From: Halorubrum sp. 48-1-W
Lineage (GTDB): Archaea > Halobacteriota > Halobacteria > Halobacteriales > Haloferacaceae
Reading direction: 5' to 3'
NCBI RefSeq assembly: GCF_003287355.1
Contig: NZ_QMIM01000024.1
Location: forward strand, 1-64,000
Length of the DNA: 64,000 nucleotides
Part shown: positions 1-8,440 of the stretch, one piece after another
Position numbering within the stretch: the stretch's first letter is position 1
How the letters are laid out: every line of letters begins with the position of its first letter
Made by a program: the position numbers and the translations under genes
Notes under the pieces: model-generated
Told to the model about the DNA's origin: nothing
What the model saw: the letters and a program-made list of their open reading frames with translations, nothing else
Databases searched by the model: none

Positions 1-165
1 TTTTGTCGTTAGACGTGGTTTGCCCGGGTAGCAGCGTTTCCATAGGTGAAATCCTATTCTTCAGATATATTCTCACCTGAAACAGCCGGTCGGTGAGAGC
101 TGCTTATGGGACGGTTGTTTCGATGGAGATTGGGGTGAGTAGAATAGGATCGTTGCGGGCGAGGT

Positions 166-472
166 GAACACGTCCAAAGCCCCAGCTGTTCGGTACTACA
201 GAGCAGAGAGTACTCTCTCGGAGAACACCTCCAAAGCCCCAGCCGCGAGGCGGGCGCACGCTCGCTGCGGTTCTCAGTCGCTCGCATTGCTCCTCCCTGC
301 GGTCCTTGTGTCGCCTGCGCCCGCCTCGCGACTGCCTCTTTGAGTCCCACCCCGCACCGCACAGCCCCGCACCTCACGCCTCCCCAGCCTCGTCGACCGG
401 CCTCCGCTTCGCTCCGGCCGGTCGACTCCCTCGCGGGCTCCTCGCGCCCAGTCGGGCGCTCGGAGGCGCGCC
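166..472. repeat. Structured dispersed repeat, copy R1
   Basis: First of four related intergenic elements (others at 14003, 38696 and 53510), all in the same orientation. A conserved head, GAACACCTCCAAAGCCCCAG, occurs twice (166 and 223). It is followed by a perfect 15-bp inverted repeat (244-258 with 316-330), a conserved CTTTGAGTCCC block and a CCTCACGCCTCCCCAGCCTCG block. An 11-bp hairpin (392-402 with 416-426), the block CTCCCTCGCGGGC, a 6-bp hairpin (444-449 with 454-459) and the end GGCGCGCC follow. Stem sequences differ between copies while pairing is kept. I see no gene in the flanking stretches 1-165 and 473-684; a TATA-like CTTTACC at 686-692 serves the next gene. Confidence 0.85.
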
Positions 473-714
473 ACCGCGATCGTTCGTTCCTTCATCTGTA
501 CTGACCGGAGCCAGGATAGAATATATCACTTGCTGAGGATTTCAACAGAGCCACCATAGCCCGACGTGCGGTCGACGAACCCCAGCGCACGCGTTCAACG
601 GCGCATCGGAACACCGATCCAGCGCGTCGTCCGGCCGGCACTCCCTCGGCCGTCACCCCGGACGACCCGCCCGCGGACCGCTGTCGCTTTACCCGCGGAC
701 CTCCGCGTGTTCGT

Positions 715-1428
715 ATGAGCGACTGGGTGAGCCTCTTTTCCGGCGGGAAGGACTCCTCGTGGGCGCTGTACCGCGCACTCGAGGAAGGATTGGACGTCTC
801 GCGGCTCCTGACCGTCCACCCCGCCGGCGACTCGTACATGTACCACACGCCGGCGACGCACCTGGCGGAACTCGCCGCCGAGAGCGTCGGGATCGACCTC
901 GTCGAGGTCGAGCCGGACGACTTCGGGGCCGACGACGTCGACGACGCGGGCGCGCAGGGCGACGCCGAGGTGGAGCCGATGGAAGCTGTGCTCCGCGAAC
1001 TGGCCGGAACGGCCGGGATCGACCTGGCCGGCGTCACCGCCGGGGCGGTCGAAAGCGAGTTTCAGACCGACCGGATCCGCGCGATGTGCGACCGGCTCGG
1101 GATCGACCTCTTCGCACCGCTCTGGGGGGAGGACCCCGTCGAACTCGCCGAGGCGATGTTCGAGGCGGGCTTCGATATCAGGATCGTCCAGGTGGCCGCC
1201 TACGGTCTCGACGAGTCCTGGATCGGGCGTCGCTACGACGCCGACGCCCTCGACGAACTGCTCGACCTCCGGGAGGCGTACGGCGTCCACCCGCTCGGCG
1301 AGGGCGGAGAGTTCGAGACGTTCGTCGTCGACGGCCCCCACATGGACCGCCGGATCGACCTCTCCTACCGGACGGTCTGGGAGGGTGACCGCGGCCACCT
1401 CGAGGTGACGGAGGCGACGCTCGAGTAG
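715..1428 (+). CDS. Diphthine--ammonia ligase family protein (Dph6-like PP-loop ATPase)
   Basis: A 237-residue protein of the adenine-nucleotide alpha-hydrolase (PP-loop) superfamily. The pyrophosphate-binding motif SGGKDSSWAL sits near residue 9, as in the archaeal MJ0570/Dph6 group. That group is thought to carry out the last, ATP- and ammonia-dependent amidation of diphthine on elongation factor 2. Length and the N-terminal placement of the P-loop fit the family. The ATG at 715 lies about 26 bases after a CTTTACC TATA-like box, so a leaderless transcript is likely. No other diphthamide gene is adjacent. The family call is firm; the exact substrate is by homology only. Confidence 0.85.
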   Translation: MSDWVSLFSGGKDSSWALYRALEEGLDVSRLLTVHPAGDSYMYHTPATHLAELAAESVGIDLVEVEPDDFGADDVDDAGAQGDAEVEPMEAVLRELAGTAGIDLAGVTAGAVESEFQTDRIRAMCDRLGIDLFAPLWGEDPVELAEAMFEAGFDIRIVQVAAYGLDESWIGRRYDADALDELLDLREAYGVHPLGEGGEFETFVVDGPHMDRRIDLSYRTVWEGDRGHLEVTEATLE

Positions 1429-1486
1429 ACCGCGACCCCGACAGTGGGTGTACCGTTTTTTAGTACGTGGCCCCCTCGTCGGTGAC

Positions 1487-1954
1487 ATGGAGTTCGACCG
1501 GTACCGCGAGGCTGTCGCTGCGAACCGACGGAAACACGGATTCGACGTCGTCGACGGGGGAGACGACGACTTCGATCGGATCTGGAGCGCCAACGAGGAC
1601 GACCCGACGGTCGGGAGCGTATCGCTCTTCGCCACCGTCGTGAACGCGAACGACGCCGATCCCGAGGACGTCATCGCCACCGCCGACCGGTTCAGGGAGG
1701 TTCTCGCCGACCTGACCGACGGGACGAGCGCCGCCACACCGATCGGGTACGTCGTGTTCGCCGTCGACTCCGCTCACGACGACCTCGTCTCGGCGGCCAC
1801 CTCCTACACCGTCGCCGAGCGTCGGTCGAACGTGTTCCCACTGGTGTACGATCTCGAGAGCGAGACGCTCCACACGCACCCCGTTCCGCGGCTCAAGGGC
1901 CGGGGGATCTATCAGCGACAGAGCGAGGACGCCGAACGGTTCTTCGACGTCTGA
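1487..1954 (+). CDS. Conserved haloarchaeal hypothetical protein
   Basis: A 155-residue soluble, acidic protein I do not recognise. It shows a mixed alpha/beta pattern without membrane segments, signal peptide or cysteine motif, and ends in a charged stretch (GRGIYQRQSEDAERFF). I chose the ATG at 1487 over a GTG at 1448 because a TTTTTTAG box at 1456-1463 lies about 27 bases before it, the usual haloarchaeal distance for a leaderless start. It follows the Dph6-like gene in the same direction after 58 bases but seems to have its own promoter. No function assigned. Confidence 0.75.
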   Translation: MEFDRYREAVAANRRKHGFDVVDGGDDDFDRIWSANEDDPTVGSVSLFATVVNANDADPEDVIATADRFREVLADLTDGTSAATPIGYVVFAVDSAHDDLVSAATSYTVAERRSNVFPLVYDLESETLHTHPVPRLKGRGIYQRQSEDAERFFDV

Positions 1955-1985
1955 CGGTAGACACGATCCGTCTCGGGGGCGTCGC

Positions 1986-3239
1986 TCAGGGCCAGTTGCC
2001 GCCCTGCTCGTAGGCGTCCACGACCCGGCGGAGCGCGACGACGTACGCAGCCGTCCGGAGGTTCGGGAGGTTCTCGGACTCGTACGTCTCGACGATCTCC
2101 TCGAACGCTCCGGTGATCACGCGTTCGAGCTCCTCGTTGACGCGCGCTTCGGTCCAGTGGAACCGCTGTCGGTTCTGGACCCACTCGAAGTACGAGACAG
2201 TGACCCCGCCCGCGTTCGCGAACACGTCGGGGACGACCCACGTCCCGCGTTCGGTGAGCACGTCGTCCGCGCCGGGCGTGAGCGGGCCGTTCGCAGCCTC
2301 CACGACGACGTCCGCCTCGAGGTCCGTCGCGAGGTCGGCGTCGACGGCGTTCTCCAGGGCGGCGGGCACGAGCAGGTCGACGTCGAGCGTCAGTAGCTCC
2401 TCGTTGGTGATCGACTCGGCGTCGCCGTATCCCGAGACGGCCCCCGTCTCGATCTTGTAGTCTTTGACCGCGCGCGTGTCGAGGCCGTCGGGGTCGTAGA
2501 TCCCGCCGCCCGAGTCGGAGACGGCGACGACGCTCGCGCCGAGGTCATCGATGAGCGCCGCCGCCACCGACCCGGCGTTGCCGTACCCCTGGACCGCGAC
2601 GGTCGCGTCCTCGACGTCGCGGTCGAGCCAGTCGAACGTCTCCCGTGCAGCGAGCATCGTCGACCGGCCGGTTGCCTCGACGCGTCCCTCGCTGCCACCC
2701 GAGTCGAGCGCCTTCCCGGTGATAACCCCGGGGGCGGTCGTGTTCTCCAACGTCTCGTAGGTGTCCTTGATCCAGTTCATCTCCCGCTGGCCGGTGTTCA
2801 CGTCCGGTGCGGGGATGTCGCGGTCCTCGCCGATCAGCGGCCGGAGCTCCGTCGCGAAGCCTCTCGTGAGCCGCTCGAGTTCGTCCGTCGAGTACTCGGC
2901 CGGCTCGACCGCGATACCGCCCTTCCCGCCGCCGTACGGGATATCTACGACCGCGCACTTGTACACCATCCAACCCGAGAGCGCCTTCACCTCGTCGCGG
3001 GTGACGCCGGGGTGATAGCGGATCCCGCCCTTGTAGGGGCCTCGGTCGCCGTTGAACTGCGAGCGATAGGCACGGACGGTCTCCAGCGAGCCGTCGTCGC
3101 GCTCGAACGTCAGGTTCGTCTCCAGCACCCGCTCCGGGTTCTTCAGCCGTTCGATGACCCCCTCGTCGGCGTCGAGGTACACCGCGGCGTCGTCGATCTG
3201 TTCCTTCAGGCTCTCGTACGGGTTAGCCTCGTCGCCCAT
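1986..3239 (-). CDS. gdh: Glutamate dehydrogenase (Glu/Leu/Phe/Val dehydrogenase family)
   Basis: A 417-residue protein that interconverts glutamate with 2-oxoglutarate and ammonia using NAD(P). The N-terminal dimerisation domain carries the glycine-rich [10 protein letters not shown] segment and the catalytic region [20 protein letters not shown] with its active lysines. The C-terminal Rossmann domain shows VQGYGNAGS and the family block [14 protein letters not shown]. An upstream in-frame extension to 3326 is possible, but the conserved protein starts at [10 protein letters not shown] (3239), about 30 bases after a TTAACT box. The neighbouring CitE-like and MaoC-like genes suggest a link between glutamate and acyl-CoA metabolism. 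Paralogues are common in haloarchaea, so I give no number. Confidence 0.95.
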   Translation of the reverse strand: MGDEANPYESLKEQIDDAAVYLDADEGVIERLKNPERVLETNLTFERDDGSLETVRAYRSQFNGDRGPYKGGIRYHPGVTRDEVKALSGWMVYKCAVVDIPYGGGKGGIAVEPAEYSTDELERLTRGFATELRPLIGEDRDIPAPDVNTGQREMNWIKDTYETLENTTAPGVITGKALDSGGSEGRVEATGRSTMLAARETFDWLDRDVEDATVAVQGYGNAGSVAAALIDDLGASVVAVSDSGGGIYDPDGLDTRAVKDYKIETGAVSGYGDAESITNEELLTLDVDLLVPAALENAVDADLATDLEADVVVEAANGPLTPGADDVLTERGTWVVPDVFANAGGVTVSYFEWVQNRQRFHWTEARVNEELERVITGAFEEIVETYESENLPNLRTAAYVVALRRVVDAYEQGGNWP

Positions 3240-3303
3240 ACCTCGACCATCCCAACCGCGTGAGTTAACGGTGGCGGCTACCGGCACCCCTTCGCGAACA
3301 CGG

Positions 3304-4197
3304 TCAACGGTCACCTCGAGTTCCACGCAGTCCAGCGGCCGCGGCGCGCTCGAGCACGCGCTCCGCTTGGGCGACGAGCGGCGCGTCGATCATCTCCCCG
3401 TCGACCTCGAAGACTCCCCGGTCGGCACGGTCCGCAGTGTCCCGGGCAGTGAGTACCCGCTCGGCCCACTCGATCTCGTCCGATCCCGGCGTGAACGCCT
3501 CGTTGATCGGGTCGACCTGGTCCGGATGGATCGCCAGCTTGCCGTCGTAGCCGAGCGTGGCCGCGAACTCGGCCTCCTCGCGGAGTCCCGCCTCGTCGGT
3601 GAAGTCGGTGTGAACGGTGTCGAGCGCGTCGACGCCCCCGGCGCTGGCTGTGAGGACGACGTGTTCGCGGGCGTAGAGCACCTCCGTCCCCTCCGCTGTC
3701 CGCGTCGCGCCGAGGTCGGCTGTGAGGTCCTCCGCGCCGAAGACGAGGGCAGTCGTCGCCGGGGCGGTCGCGATCTCCCGGGCAGCGAGGACGCCCTCCG
3801 CGGTCTCGACGAGCGCGAAGACGACCGGATCGATCCCGCGTTCGGTACACAGTTCGGCGACCCGATCGACCGCCGCAGCTTCCTCCACTTTCGGGAGCAT
3901 GACCGCGTCGAGCCGGATGTGATCCCCCGTTTCGGACCCGCCTTCGTCCCCCTTCCCGACGATCGCGTCGAGGTCGGTTTCGGGATCGCTCGCGGTCGGG
4001 CGGACGCACACCTCCGCGTCGGGATCGAAGGCGGGATCCGAGAGGACCGATCGGACCGCCTCGCGGGCGGAGTCCTTGCGTGCGGGGGCGACGGCGTCCT
4101 CCAGGTCGAAACACAGCACGTCCGCGTCCGTTCCGGGGGCCTTCCGCATTAGTTCCGGTCGGTCGCCGGGCGAGAACAGGAGGCTCCGTCGAGACAT
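3304..4197 (-). CDS. HpcH/HpaI aldolase/citrate lyase family protein (CitE-like CoA-ester lyase)
   Basis: A 297-residue TIM-barrel lyase of the CitE group. Typical features are the N-terminal [18 protein letters not shown], the metal-binding LCFDLEDAV, the glutamate in [16 protein letters not shown], the block [13 protein letters not shown], and [17 protein letters not shown] near the C-terminus. Haloarchaeal members include the beta-methylmalyl-CoA lyase of the methylaspartate cycle, which splits methylmalyl-CoA into propionyl-CoA and glyoxylate, and citramalyl- or malyl-CoA lyases. The divergent MaoC-type hydratase at 4317 fits such a pathway. A TTTATTG box about 26 bases upstream and a GAGGAG motif precede the ATG. 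The substrate cannot be fixed from sequence. Confidence 0.9.
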   Translation of the reverse strand: MSRRSLLFSPGDRPELMRKAPGTDADVLCFDLEDAVAPARKDSAREAVRSVLSDPAFDPDAEVCVRPTASDPETDLDAIVGKGDEGGSETGDHIRLDAVMLPKVEEAAAVDRVAELCTERGIDPVVFALVETAEGVLAAREIATAPATTALVFGAEDLTADLGATRTAEGTEVLYAREHVVLTASAGGVDALDTVHTDFTDEAGLREEAEFAATLGYDGKLAIHPDQVDPINEAFTPGSDEIEWAERVLTARDTADRADRGVFEVDGEMIDAPLVAQAERVLERAAAAGLRGTRGDR

Positions 4198-4316
4198 GTC
4201 GGTGTCTCCTCGGGGACGCGCAATAAATCGGTCGCGAGGACGGCCTCCCGTCGGTTCGACCGGGAGCCGTCGTCGCGGTCGACAGCGATATGTGACCGCC
4301 CGTGGAGGGGTTCGGC

Positions 4317-4811
4317 ATGACGGGACGCTACTACGAGGAGTTCGAGGTCGGCGAGACGATCGAACACCGGCGGCGGCGGACGGTGAGCGAGGCCGACAAC
4401 CAGCGCTTCTGTGACATGACGATGAACCAGCAACCGCTCCACCTAGACTCGGCGTTCGCGGCCGACACGCAGTTCGGCGAACGGCTCGTCAACGGCCTCT
4501 ACACCATGTCGCTCGCGGTCGGCGTCTCGATCCCTGAGACGACGGACGGGACCATCGTCGCCAACCTCTCGTACGACGACGTCGAGCATCCGAACCCCGT
4601 CTTCCACGGCGACACGATCCGGGCGCGATCGACCGTGACCGACAAACGCGAGACGAGCGACGGCGACCGCGGGATAGTAACCATGCGCGTCGAAGCGTTC
4701 AAGACGGTCGACGGGGACGACGACGTGCTCGTCTGTTCGTTCGAGCGGACCGCCCTCTCGCTGAAGCGACCCGAGGGCGACGGGGAACTCGAGGGCGACG
4801 AAGCGACCTGA
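4317..4811 (+). CDS. MaoC family dehydratase, possibly mesaconyl-CoA hydratase
   Basis: A 164-residue hot-dog-fold protein. The hydratase signature is visible as FCDMTMNQQPLHLDSAFA, with the aspartate and histidine expected for (R)-specific enoyl-CoA hydratases, followed by NGLYTMSLAVGVSI and NLSYDDVEHPNPVFHGDTI. In haloarchaea this subfamily includes mesaconyl-CoA hydratase, the partner of beta-methylmalyl-CoA lyase. Its head-to-head position with the CitE-like gene supports that reading, but no glutamate mutase or methylaspartate ammonia-lyase is in the window. I chose the ATG at 4317 (MTGRYYEEFEVGE) over 4302. The last codons lie in a tandem duplication (4784-4850). Confidence 0.85.
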   Translation: MTGRYYEEFEVGETIEHRRRRTVSEADNQRFCDMTMNQQPLHLDSAFAADTQFGERLVNGLYTMSLAVGVSIPETTDGTIVANLSYDDVEHPNPVFHGDTIRARSTVTDKRETSDGDRGIVTMRVEAFKTVDGDDDVLVCSFERTALSLKRPEGDGELEGDEAT

Positions 4812-4850
4812 GGATGACGAGGAACTCGAGGGCGACGAAGCGACCTGAGG
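4784..4850. repeat. Tandem duplication over the end of the MaoC gene
   Basis: A 30-base sequence (GGAACTCGAGGGCGACGAAG and the next ten bases) at 4784-4813 recurs exactly at 4821-4850, period 37. The first copy encodes the C-terminal residues of the MaoC protein and its stop codon; the second lies just after the stop. It looks like a recent slippage or unequal-exchange duplication. Confidence 0.9.
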
Positions 4851-4885
4851 GCGACCGGGCGGCCGAAGGGGACGGGGTCGGACGT

Positions 4886-5503
4886 TTACTCCTCCGCGAG
4901 CAACAGCCCGAGGTATGACGTTCGAACCTGGTCGTCCGCGTCGATCCCGAGCGTCCTCAGGGTCTCGATCGCGGCCTCCCTGGTCGGATCGATGGCGTCC
5001 TCAGCGTCGACCGCCCGTTCGATCTCGACGAACTCACCGACCCGGTCGACGGAATCCAGCGCGACGGTGAACCCCTCGAATCGCCAGTACTCCCGGCGCT
5101 TCTCGACGGTCGCTGCGGGCTCGAACCCGAGTCCGTCGAGGACCCCCGCGAGCTCCTCGCCGTCTTCCACGCCCGTCTCGTGTTCCGAGCGGGTCTTCGA
5201 GCCGTCGTCGACCAACGGTCCCTTGTAGGTGAGCCGGACCGACTCGCCGGCGTCGGACGCGTCGTCCGTCGTCGCTCCCCGATCGTCCGTCGTCGCTTCC
5301 CGATCGTCCGTCGTCGCTTCCCGATCGTCCGTCGTCTCCCTGCGGATCCGCAACGCCTCGTCGGTCTCGGCGAACTCGCGGTGGGGCGCGTCGTAGTAGA
5401 CGTCCCGTTGCCGGCGGACCGCCCCGGGGTCGGCGCCGCCCTCCCGGAGCCGGCTCCGGACCGTTTCGAGGTCCGCCGGGACCTTGATCTCGACCTCGTA
5501 CAT
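4886..5503 (-). CDS. CYTH domain protein (class IV adenylate cyclase CyaB-like)
   Basis: A 205-residue protein of the CYTH/triphosphate-tunnel fold. The N-terminus MYEVEIKVP carries the ExEx(K) signature; downstream are DVYYDAPHREF, ALRIRR, VRLTYKGP, VEKRREYW and EFVEIE, the charged strands that line the tunnel. Archaeal members are annotated as class IV adenylate cyclases or thiamine-triphosphatase-like enzymes; the true substrate is open. A 7-residue unit (DREATTD) is repeated three to four times around residues 56-80, between two strands. It is encoded by a 21-bp tandem repeat and makes the protein longer than usual. It faces the FKBP gene head to head. Confidence 0.85.
   Translation of the reverse strand: MYEVEIKVPADLETVRSRLREGGADPGAVRRQRDVYYDAPHREFAETDEALRIRRETTDDREATTDDREATTDDRGATTDDASDAGESVRLTYKGPLVDDGSKTRSEHETGVEDGEELAGVLDGLGFEPAATVEKRREYWRFEGFTVALDSVDRVGEFVEIERAVDAEDAIDPTREAAIETLRTLGIDADDQVRTSYLGLLLAEE
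5259..5342. repeat. 21-bp in-frame tandem repeat inside the CYTH gene
   Basis: About four units of CGATCGTCCGTCGTCGCTTC (plus one base), the middle two identical, encode an acidic DREATTD-like loop on the minus strand. The unit length is a multiple of three, so copy-number change would keep the frame. Confidence 0.9.
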
Positions 5504-5594
5504 ACGTCCGCCTCGCCGGCAGTCGTGAAAAGGCCGACGGGACGGTTCCGGCCCGAACCGTGCGCCTTAAGAGTGTAACGGGTGATGTTCCGCT

Positions 5595-6554
5595 ATGAGC
5601 GATCAGGAGCAGGCGGACGCGGCCGAGAGCGCCGAAGGGGCCGACGCCGAATCGGACGCCGAACCGGAGACCGAGGACGCCGGACTCGCCGACGGCGACT
5701 TCGTCCGACTCGCCTACACCATCCGGACGGCCGACGACGGCGACGTCATCGACACGACCGACGAGGCGGTCGCCGAGGAGGCCGAGATAGACACCGAGGA
5801 GTACGAGTTCGAACCTCGGATCGTCGCGCTCGGCGCCGGCCACGTCTTCCCGACCGTCGAGGAGGCGCTGACGGGAGCCTCCGTCGGCGACGAGGGGTCC
5901 GTCGACGTCCCCGCCGAGGACGCATTCGGCGAGTACGACCCCGAGGAGGTCGAGACGGTCAAGGCCGACAAGATCCCCGAGGACAGCCGCTACCCCGGCG
6001 CGCAGGTCCAGATCGACAACCAGCAGGGTCACCTCGAGACGATCATCGGCGGCCGCGCCCGCGTCGACTTCAACCACCCGCTCGCCGGCGAGGACCTCGA
6101 GTACGAGTACGAGGTGCTCGAGGTCATCGAGGACCGCGAGGAGAAGGCCGCCGGCATGCTCGGGATGTACCTCCAGGACGCCCCCGAGGTCCGGATCGAG
6201 ACCGTCGTCGAGGAGGAGGAGACCGTCACCGAGGACGACGACGGTGAGGAGGTCGTCGAGACCGAGGAGGTCGAAAAGGACGTGCTCTACGTCACGGCGA
6301 CCCAGGCGATGCAGATGAACCAGCAGTGGATGTTCCAGAAACAGCAGATTGCCCAGGACCTCATGGGCCGTCTCGACCTCGACCGCGTCGTCGTCGAGGA
6401 GGTCATCGAGGGCGGCGGCATGGGCGGGCTCGGCGGCATGATGGGCGGTATGGGCGGTGCCGGTGCCGGCGACATCGAGGAGGCGTTGGAGGACATCGAC
6501 GTCGACGCCGACGACATTGCCGAGGAACTCGACGACGAGCTCGACGAGGAGTGA
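5595..6554 (+). CDS. FKBP-type peptidyl-prolyl cis-trans isomerase, SlyD-like
   Basis: A 319-residue cytosolic protein. A short acidic leader is followed by the FKBP core (about residues 30-165), with GDFVRLAYTI, VALGAGHVFPTVEEALTG, the inserted-flap segment EDAFGEYDPEEV and RVDFNHPLAGEDLEYEYEV, typical of archaeal long-type FKBPs that catalyse proline isomerisation and act as chaperones. The C-terminal third is acidic and contains a Gly/Met-rich linker (GGMGGLGGMMGGMGG) before an acidic tail. A CTTAAG box about 28 bases before the ATG suggests a leaderless mRNA. Confidence 0.92.
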   Translation: MSDQEQADAAESAEGADAESDAEPETEDAGLADGDFVRLAYTIRTADDGDVIDTTDEAVAEEAEIDTEEYEFEPRIVALGAGHVFPTVEEALTGASVGDEGSVDVPAEDAFGEYDPEEVETVKADKIPEDSRYPGAQVQIDNQQGHLETIIGGRARVDFNHPLAGEDLEYEYEVLEVIEDREEKAAGMLGMYLQDAPEVRIETVVEEEETVTEDDDGEEVVETEEVEKDVLYVTATQAMQMNQQWMFQKQQIAQDLMGRLDLDRVVVEEVIEGGGMGGLGGMMGGMGGAGAGDIEEALEDIDVDADDIAEELDDELDEE

Positions 6555-6651
6555 CGGCCGGTCGACGGCGAAGTGTACCGACCGGTCGACGGCGTCGGCC
6601 ACTCCACGGCCGAACCGATCCTTTTGCGTAGGTCCACGTCCACGGTCGCGT

Positions 6652-6909
6652 ATGGAGATCGAACGGGCACGTGAGGACGTCCTCGTCGCGACGTCGGCCG
6701 CGGTCACGACCGTCCTCGTCGCCGTCATCTCGAGTCTCGTCTCCGGGGTCGCGGTCGGGACGTTGCCAGCGCTCGCGCCGCTCGCCGTGTACTTCGTGTA
6801 CCTCTTCACGCGCAAGGGCGGTCCGTACGGGTCGCTCGACACCCCGCGCAACTGGGCGGCCCTCGCGGTCGCCGTCGGCGTCGTCGTACTCGTGACTGCG
6901 ACGCTCTGA
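6652..6909 (+). CDS. Small membrane protein, unknown function
   Basis: An 85-residue protein with two hydrophobic spans, roughly residues 14-50 (VLVAVISSLVSGVAVG and on to VYFVYLF, possibly two helices) and 70-85. Between them is a short polar loop, TRKGGPYGSLDTPRNW. I do not recognise the family. The ATG at 6652 lies about 30 bases after a CTTTTGCG box, which makes it better than upstream in-frame starts inside the FKBP gene. It may form a loose unit with the FKBP gene, 97 bases upstream. Confidence 0.7.
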   Translation: MEIERAREDVLVATSAAVTTVLVAVISSLVSGVAVGTLPALAPLAVYFVYLFTRKGGPYGSLDTPRNWAALAVAVGVVVLVTATL

Positions 6910-6946
6910 GGACGTTCGGAGTGCGGGAAGCTGTGTCCCGCGGCGG

Positions 6947-7573
6947 TCAGGCGATGTCTCTGCTCGTGTCGACGGCGACCGTGTCGGTGAGCTTGAGCTT
7001 GACCGGTTCCTCGAGGGCCGCCCCGCCGCGGAACTTCGGCACTGCGAGACGGTTCTCGATGGCGGTTCCCGTCACCATCGTCCGGAGGTCGAAGACGACG
7101 TCCGCGACCTGCTCGGTCGCGATCCGGTTCCGGGACCGTTCGCCGCCCGACTTGAGTGCGTGAAGGAACGCCGTCGCGTCCGCCTCGTCGACCCGGCTGT
7201 CGAGGTCCGTCAGGAGTGACCGATACTGGACCGGATCCGCGTCTTCGAGGGGTTCCGTGGAGTCGACGATCACCGTTCCGTCCTCCGGGATCGACTCCAG
7301 ATACGTTCGCGCGCTCTCGATCGGGTCCTCGCCGTCGACGGACTCGACGACCGGCTCCCCGGTCTCGACGGACGATACAGCGAGGCCGCTCTCGACCGCA
7401 TCGGCCGACCGAACGGTCGTCAGGTACAGGCTCTCGCGGACGCCCGCGAACGTGTTCAAGAACAGTTCGGACTGGCTAGCCGGGCCGGCTTTCAACGCCA
7501 CCACGCTCCCGGCGGGGAGCCCGCCGTCGAGCTCCCTGTCCAGGACCGGGATCCCGGTCGGCAGCCGCTCCAT
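6947..7573 (-). CDS. RecA-like ATPase superfamily protein (KaiC/RadA-like) with degenerate P-loop
   Basis: A 208-residue protein resembling haloarchaeal RecA-superfamily proteins of the KaiC/RAD55 type: METLPTGIPVLDR-like opening (here MERLPTGIPVLDRELDGGLP) and GSVVALKAGPASQSELFL where a Walker A should be. The canonical GK[ST] is missing (GPASQSE), although the hydrophobic Walker B strand GTVIVDSTE is kept. ATP hydrolysis is therefore doubtful. It lies 83 bases downstream of a ParA/MinD-like ATPase on the same strand, a pairing that suggests a joint role in positioning or regulation. The ATG at 7573 was chosen because the longer open frame has no family match. Confidence 0.75.
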   Translation of the reverse strand: MERLPTGIPVLDRELDGGLPAGSVVALKAGPASQSELFLNTFAGVRESLYLTTVRSADAVESGLAVSSVETGEPVVESVDGEDPIESARTYLESIPEDGTVIVDSTEPLEDADPVQYRSLLTDLDSRVDEADATAFLHALKSGGERSRNRIATEQVADVVFDLRTMVTGTAIENRLAVPKFRGGAALEEPVKLKLTDTVAVDTSRDIA

Positions 7574-7656
7574 GGGCGCAACTGACTCCTGTGGACGTTT
7601 GGCTCTGTCGATGACGGAGCCGCCAGGACGCCCCGACGCGACGCCCCGACCTCGGT

Positions 7657-8391
7657 TCACGCGATCCGCCACCGGCCTTCGCCGTACGCCTCGACGAGTG
7701 CCCGTGCGGCTGTGTCGTACGCGGATTCGACGTCCGCGTCCTCGAGCGGCGTCGGTGCTCGGGGCGGGATCCGGCCGAGCACGGGACAGTCGAACAGGTC
7801 CGAAACCGCGTCCGGAACCGACCGAGCGCGGGTGACGACGACCCCGAGGGGCGGGCACCCGAGCCGTCGAGCTATCACAGCGGTCTTCGCGACGTCACGG
7901 AGCGCTGGACGGCGGAGCGGCGTCACCAACACACAGCGGTCGGCCGTACGTAGCGGCGCAGCCACGTCCGGCGACGCCCCCGCCGGACAGTCGAGGAGGA
8001 GCGGTGCCTCCTCGGGGACTGCGTCGGAGAGGTCGGCGAAGACGGCGACCGCGTCGTGCTCCCGTGGCCGTTCCGGCGCGTCGAGCACGACCGGCGTACA
8101 GCGGTCGACGGGGACCGGCCGCTCGCTGCGGGCAACCTGCGTGACCGTCGGCCGTTCGCCCCGTTCGATCGGGTTCGAGCCGAGCGGTTCGGCCCCGTCC
8201 ACCTCGGAGCGAGTAGCCTCGGGCGTCGCGACCGGTGTTCCGGTCTCGTCGGCCAACTTCGCGAGGTTCGGCAGGCCCCAGTCGGCGTCCGCGGAAACGA
8301 CCGGTGCGCCCCGTCGGGAGAGCGCCCGTGCGAGTCCGACGGTCGTGGTCGTCTTGCCGCTTCCTCCCTTCCCACCGGCGACTGCTATCAC
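7657..8391 (-). CDS. ParA/MinD-family P-loop ATPase
   Basis: A 244-residue SIMIBI-class ATPase. The deviant Walker A, GGKGGSGKTTTTVGLARAL, is at residues 6-24, the switch I-like DADWGLPNL follows, and LLLDCPAGASPDVAAPL is the Walker B/switch II strand. These proteins dimerise on ATP and organise chromosomes, division sites or surface machines. The sequence is shorter than typical MinD and lacks a clear C-terminal membrane-targeting helix. The neighbour downstream is a RecA-like protein with a broken P-loop, possibly its partner. Confidence 0.88.
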   Translation of the reverse strand: MIAVAGGKGGSGKTTTTVGLARALSRRGAPVVSADADWGLPNLAKLADETGTPVATPEATRSEVDGAEPLGSNPIERGERPTVTQVARSERPVPVDRCTPVVLDAPERPREHDAVAVFADLSDAVPEEAPLLLDCPAGASPDVAAPLRTADRCVLVTPLRRPALRDVAKTAVIARRLGCPPLGVVVTRARSVPDAVSDLFDCPVLGRIPPRAPTPLEDADVESAYDTAARALVEAYGEGRWRIA

Positions 8392-8440
8392 GCGACCGGA
8401 TGGGTCGTTATCCGAAATAAAGGGACGGTCGAACGGAGGA

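Noticed and set aside
51-149. Inverted repeat ATCCTATTCT (51-60) / AGAATAGGAT (141-150) as a transposon end pair
   Set aside because: Only ten bases, no target-site duplication or transposase, and it lies at the window edge where context is missing.
54-377. Short frames inside the dispersed repeats (also at 13907-14252, 38686-38990 and 53735-54004)
   Set aside because: They arise from the conserved repeat blocks read in one frame (for example LGLWRCSP); frames break between copies, so structure rather than protein is conserved.
5034-6851. A 605-codon minus-strand frame opposite the FKBP gene
   Set aside because: It is antisense to a well-conserved FKBP protein and out of frame with the CYTH gene; arginine-, leucine- and aspartate-rich composition is typical of shadows in GC-rich DNA.
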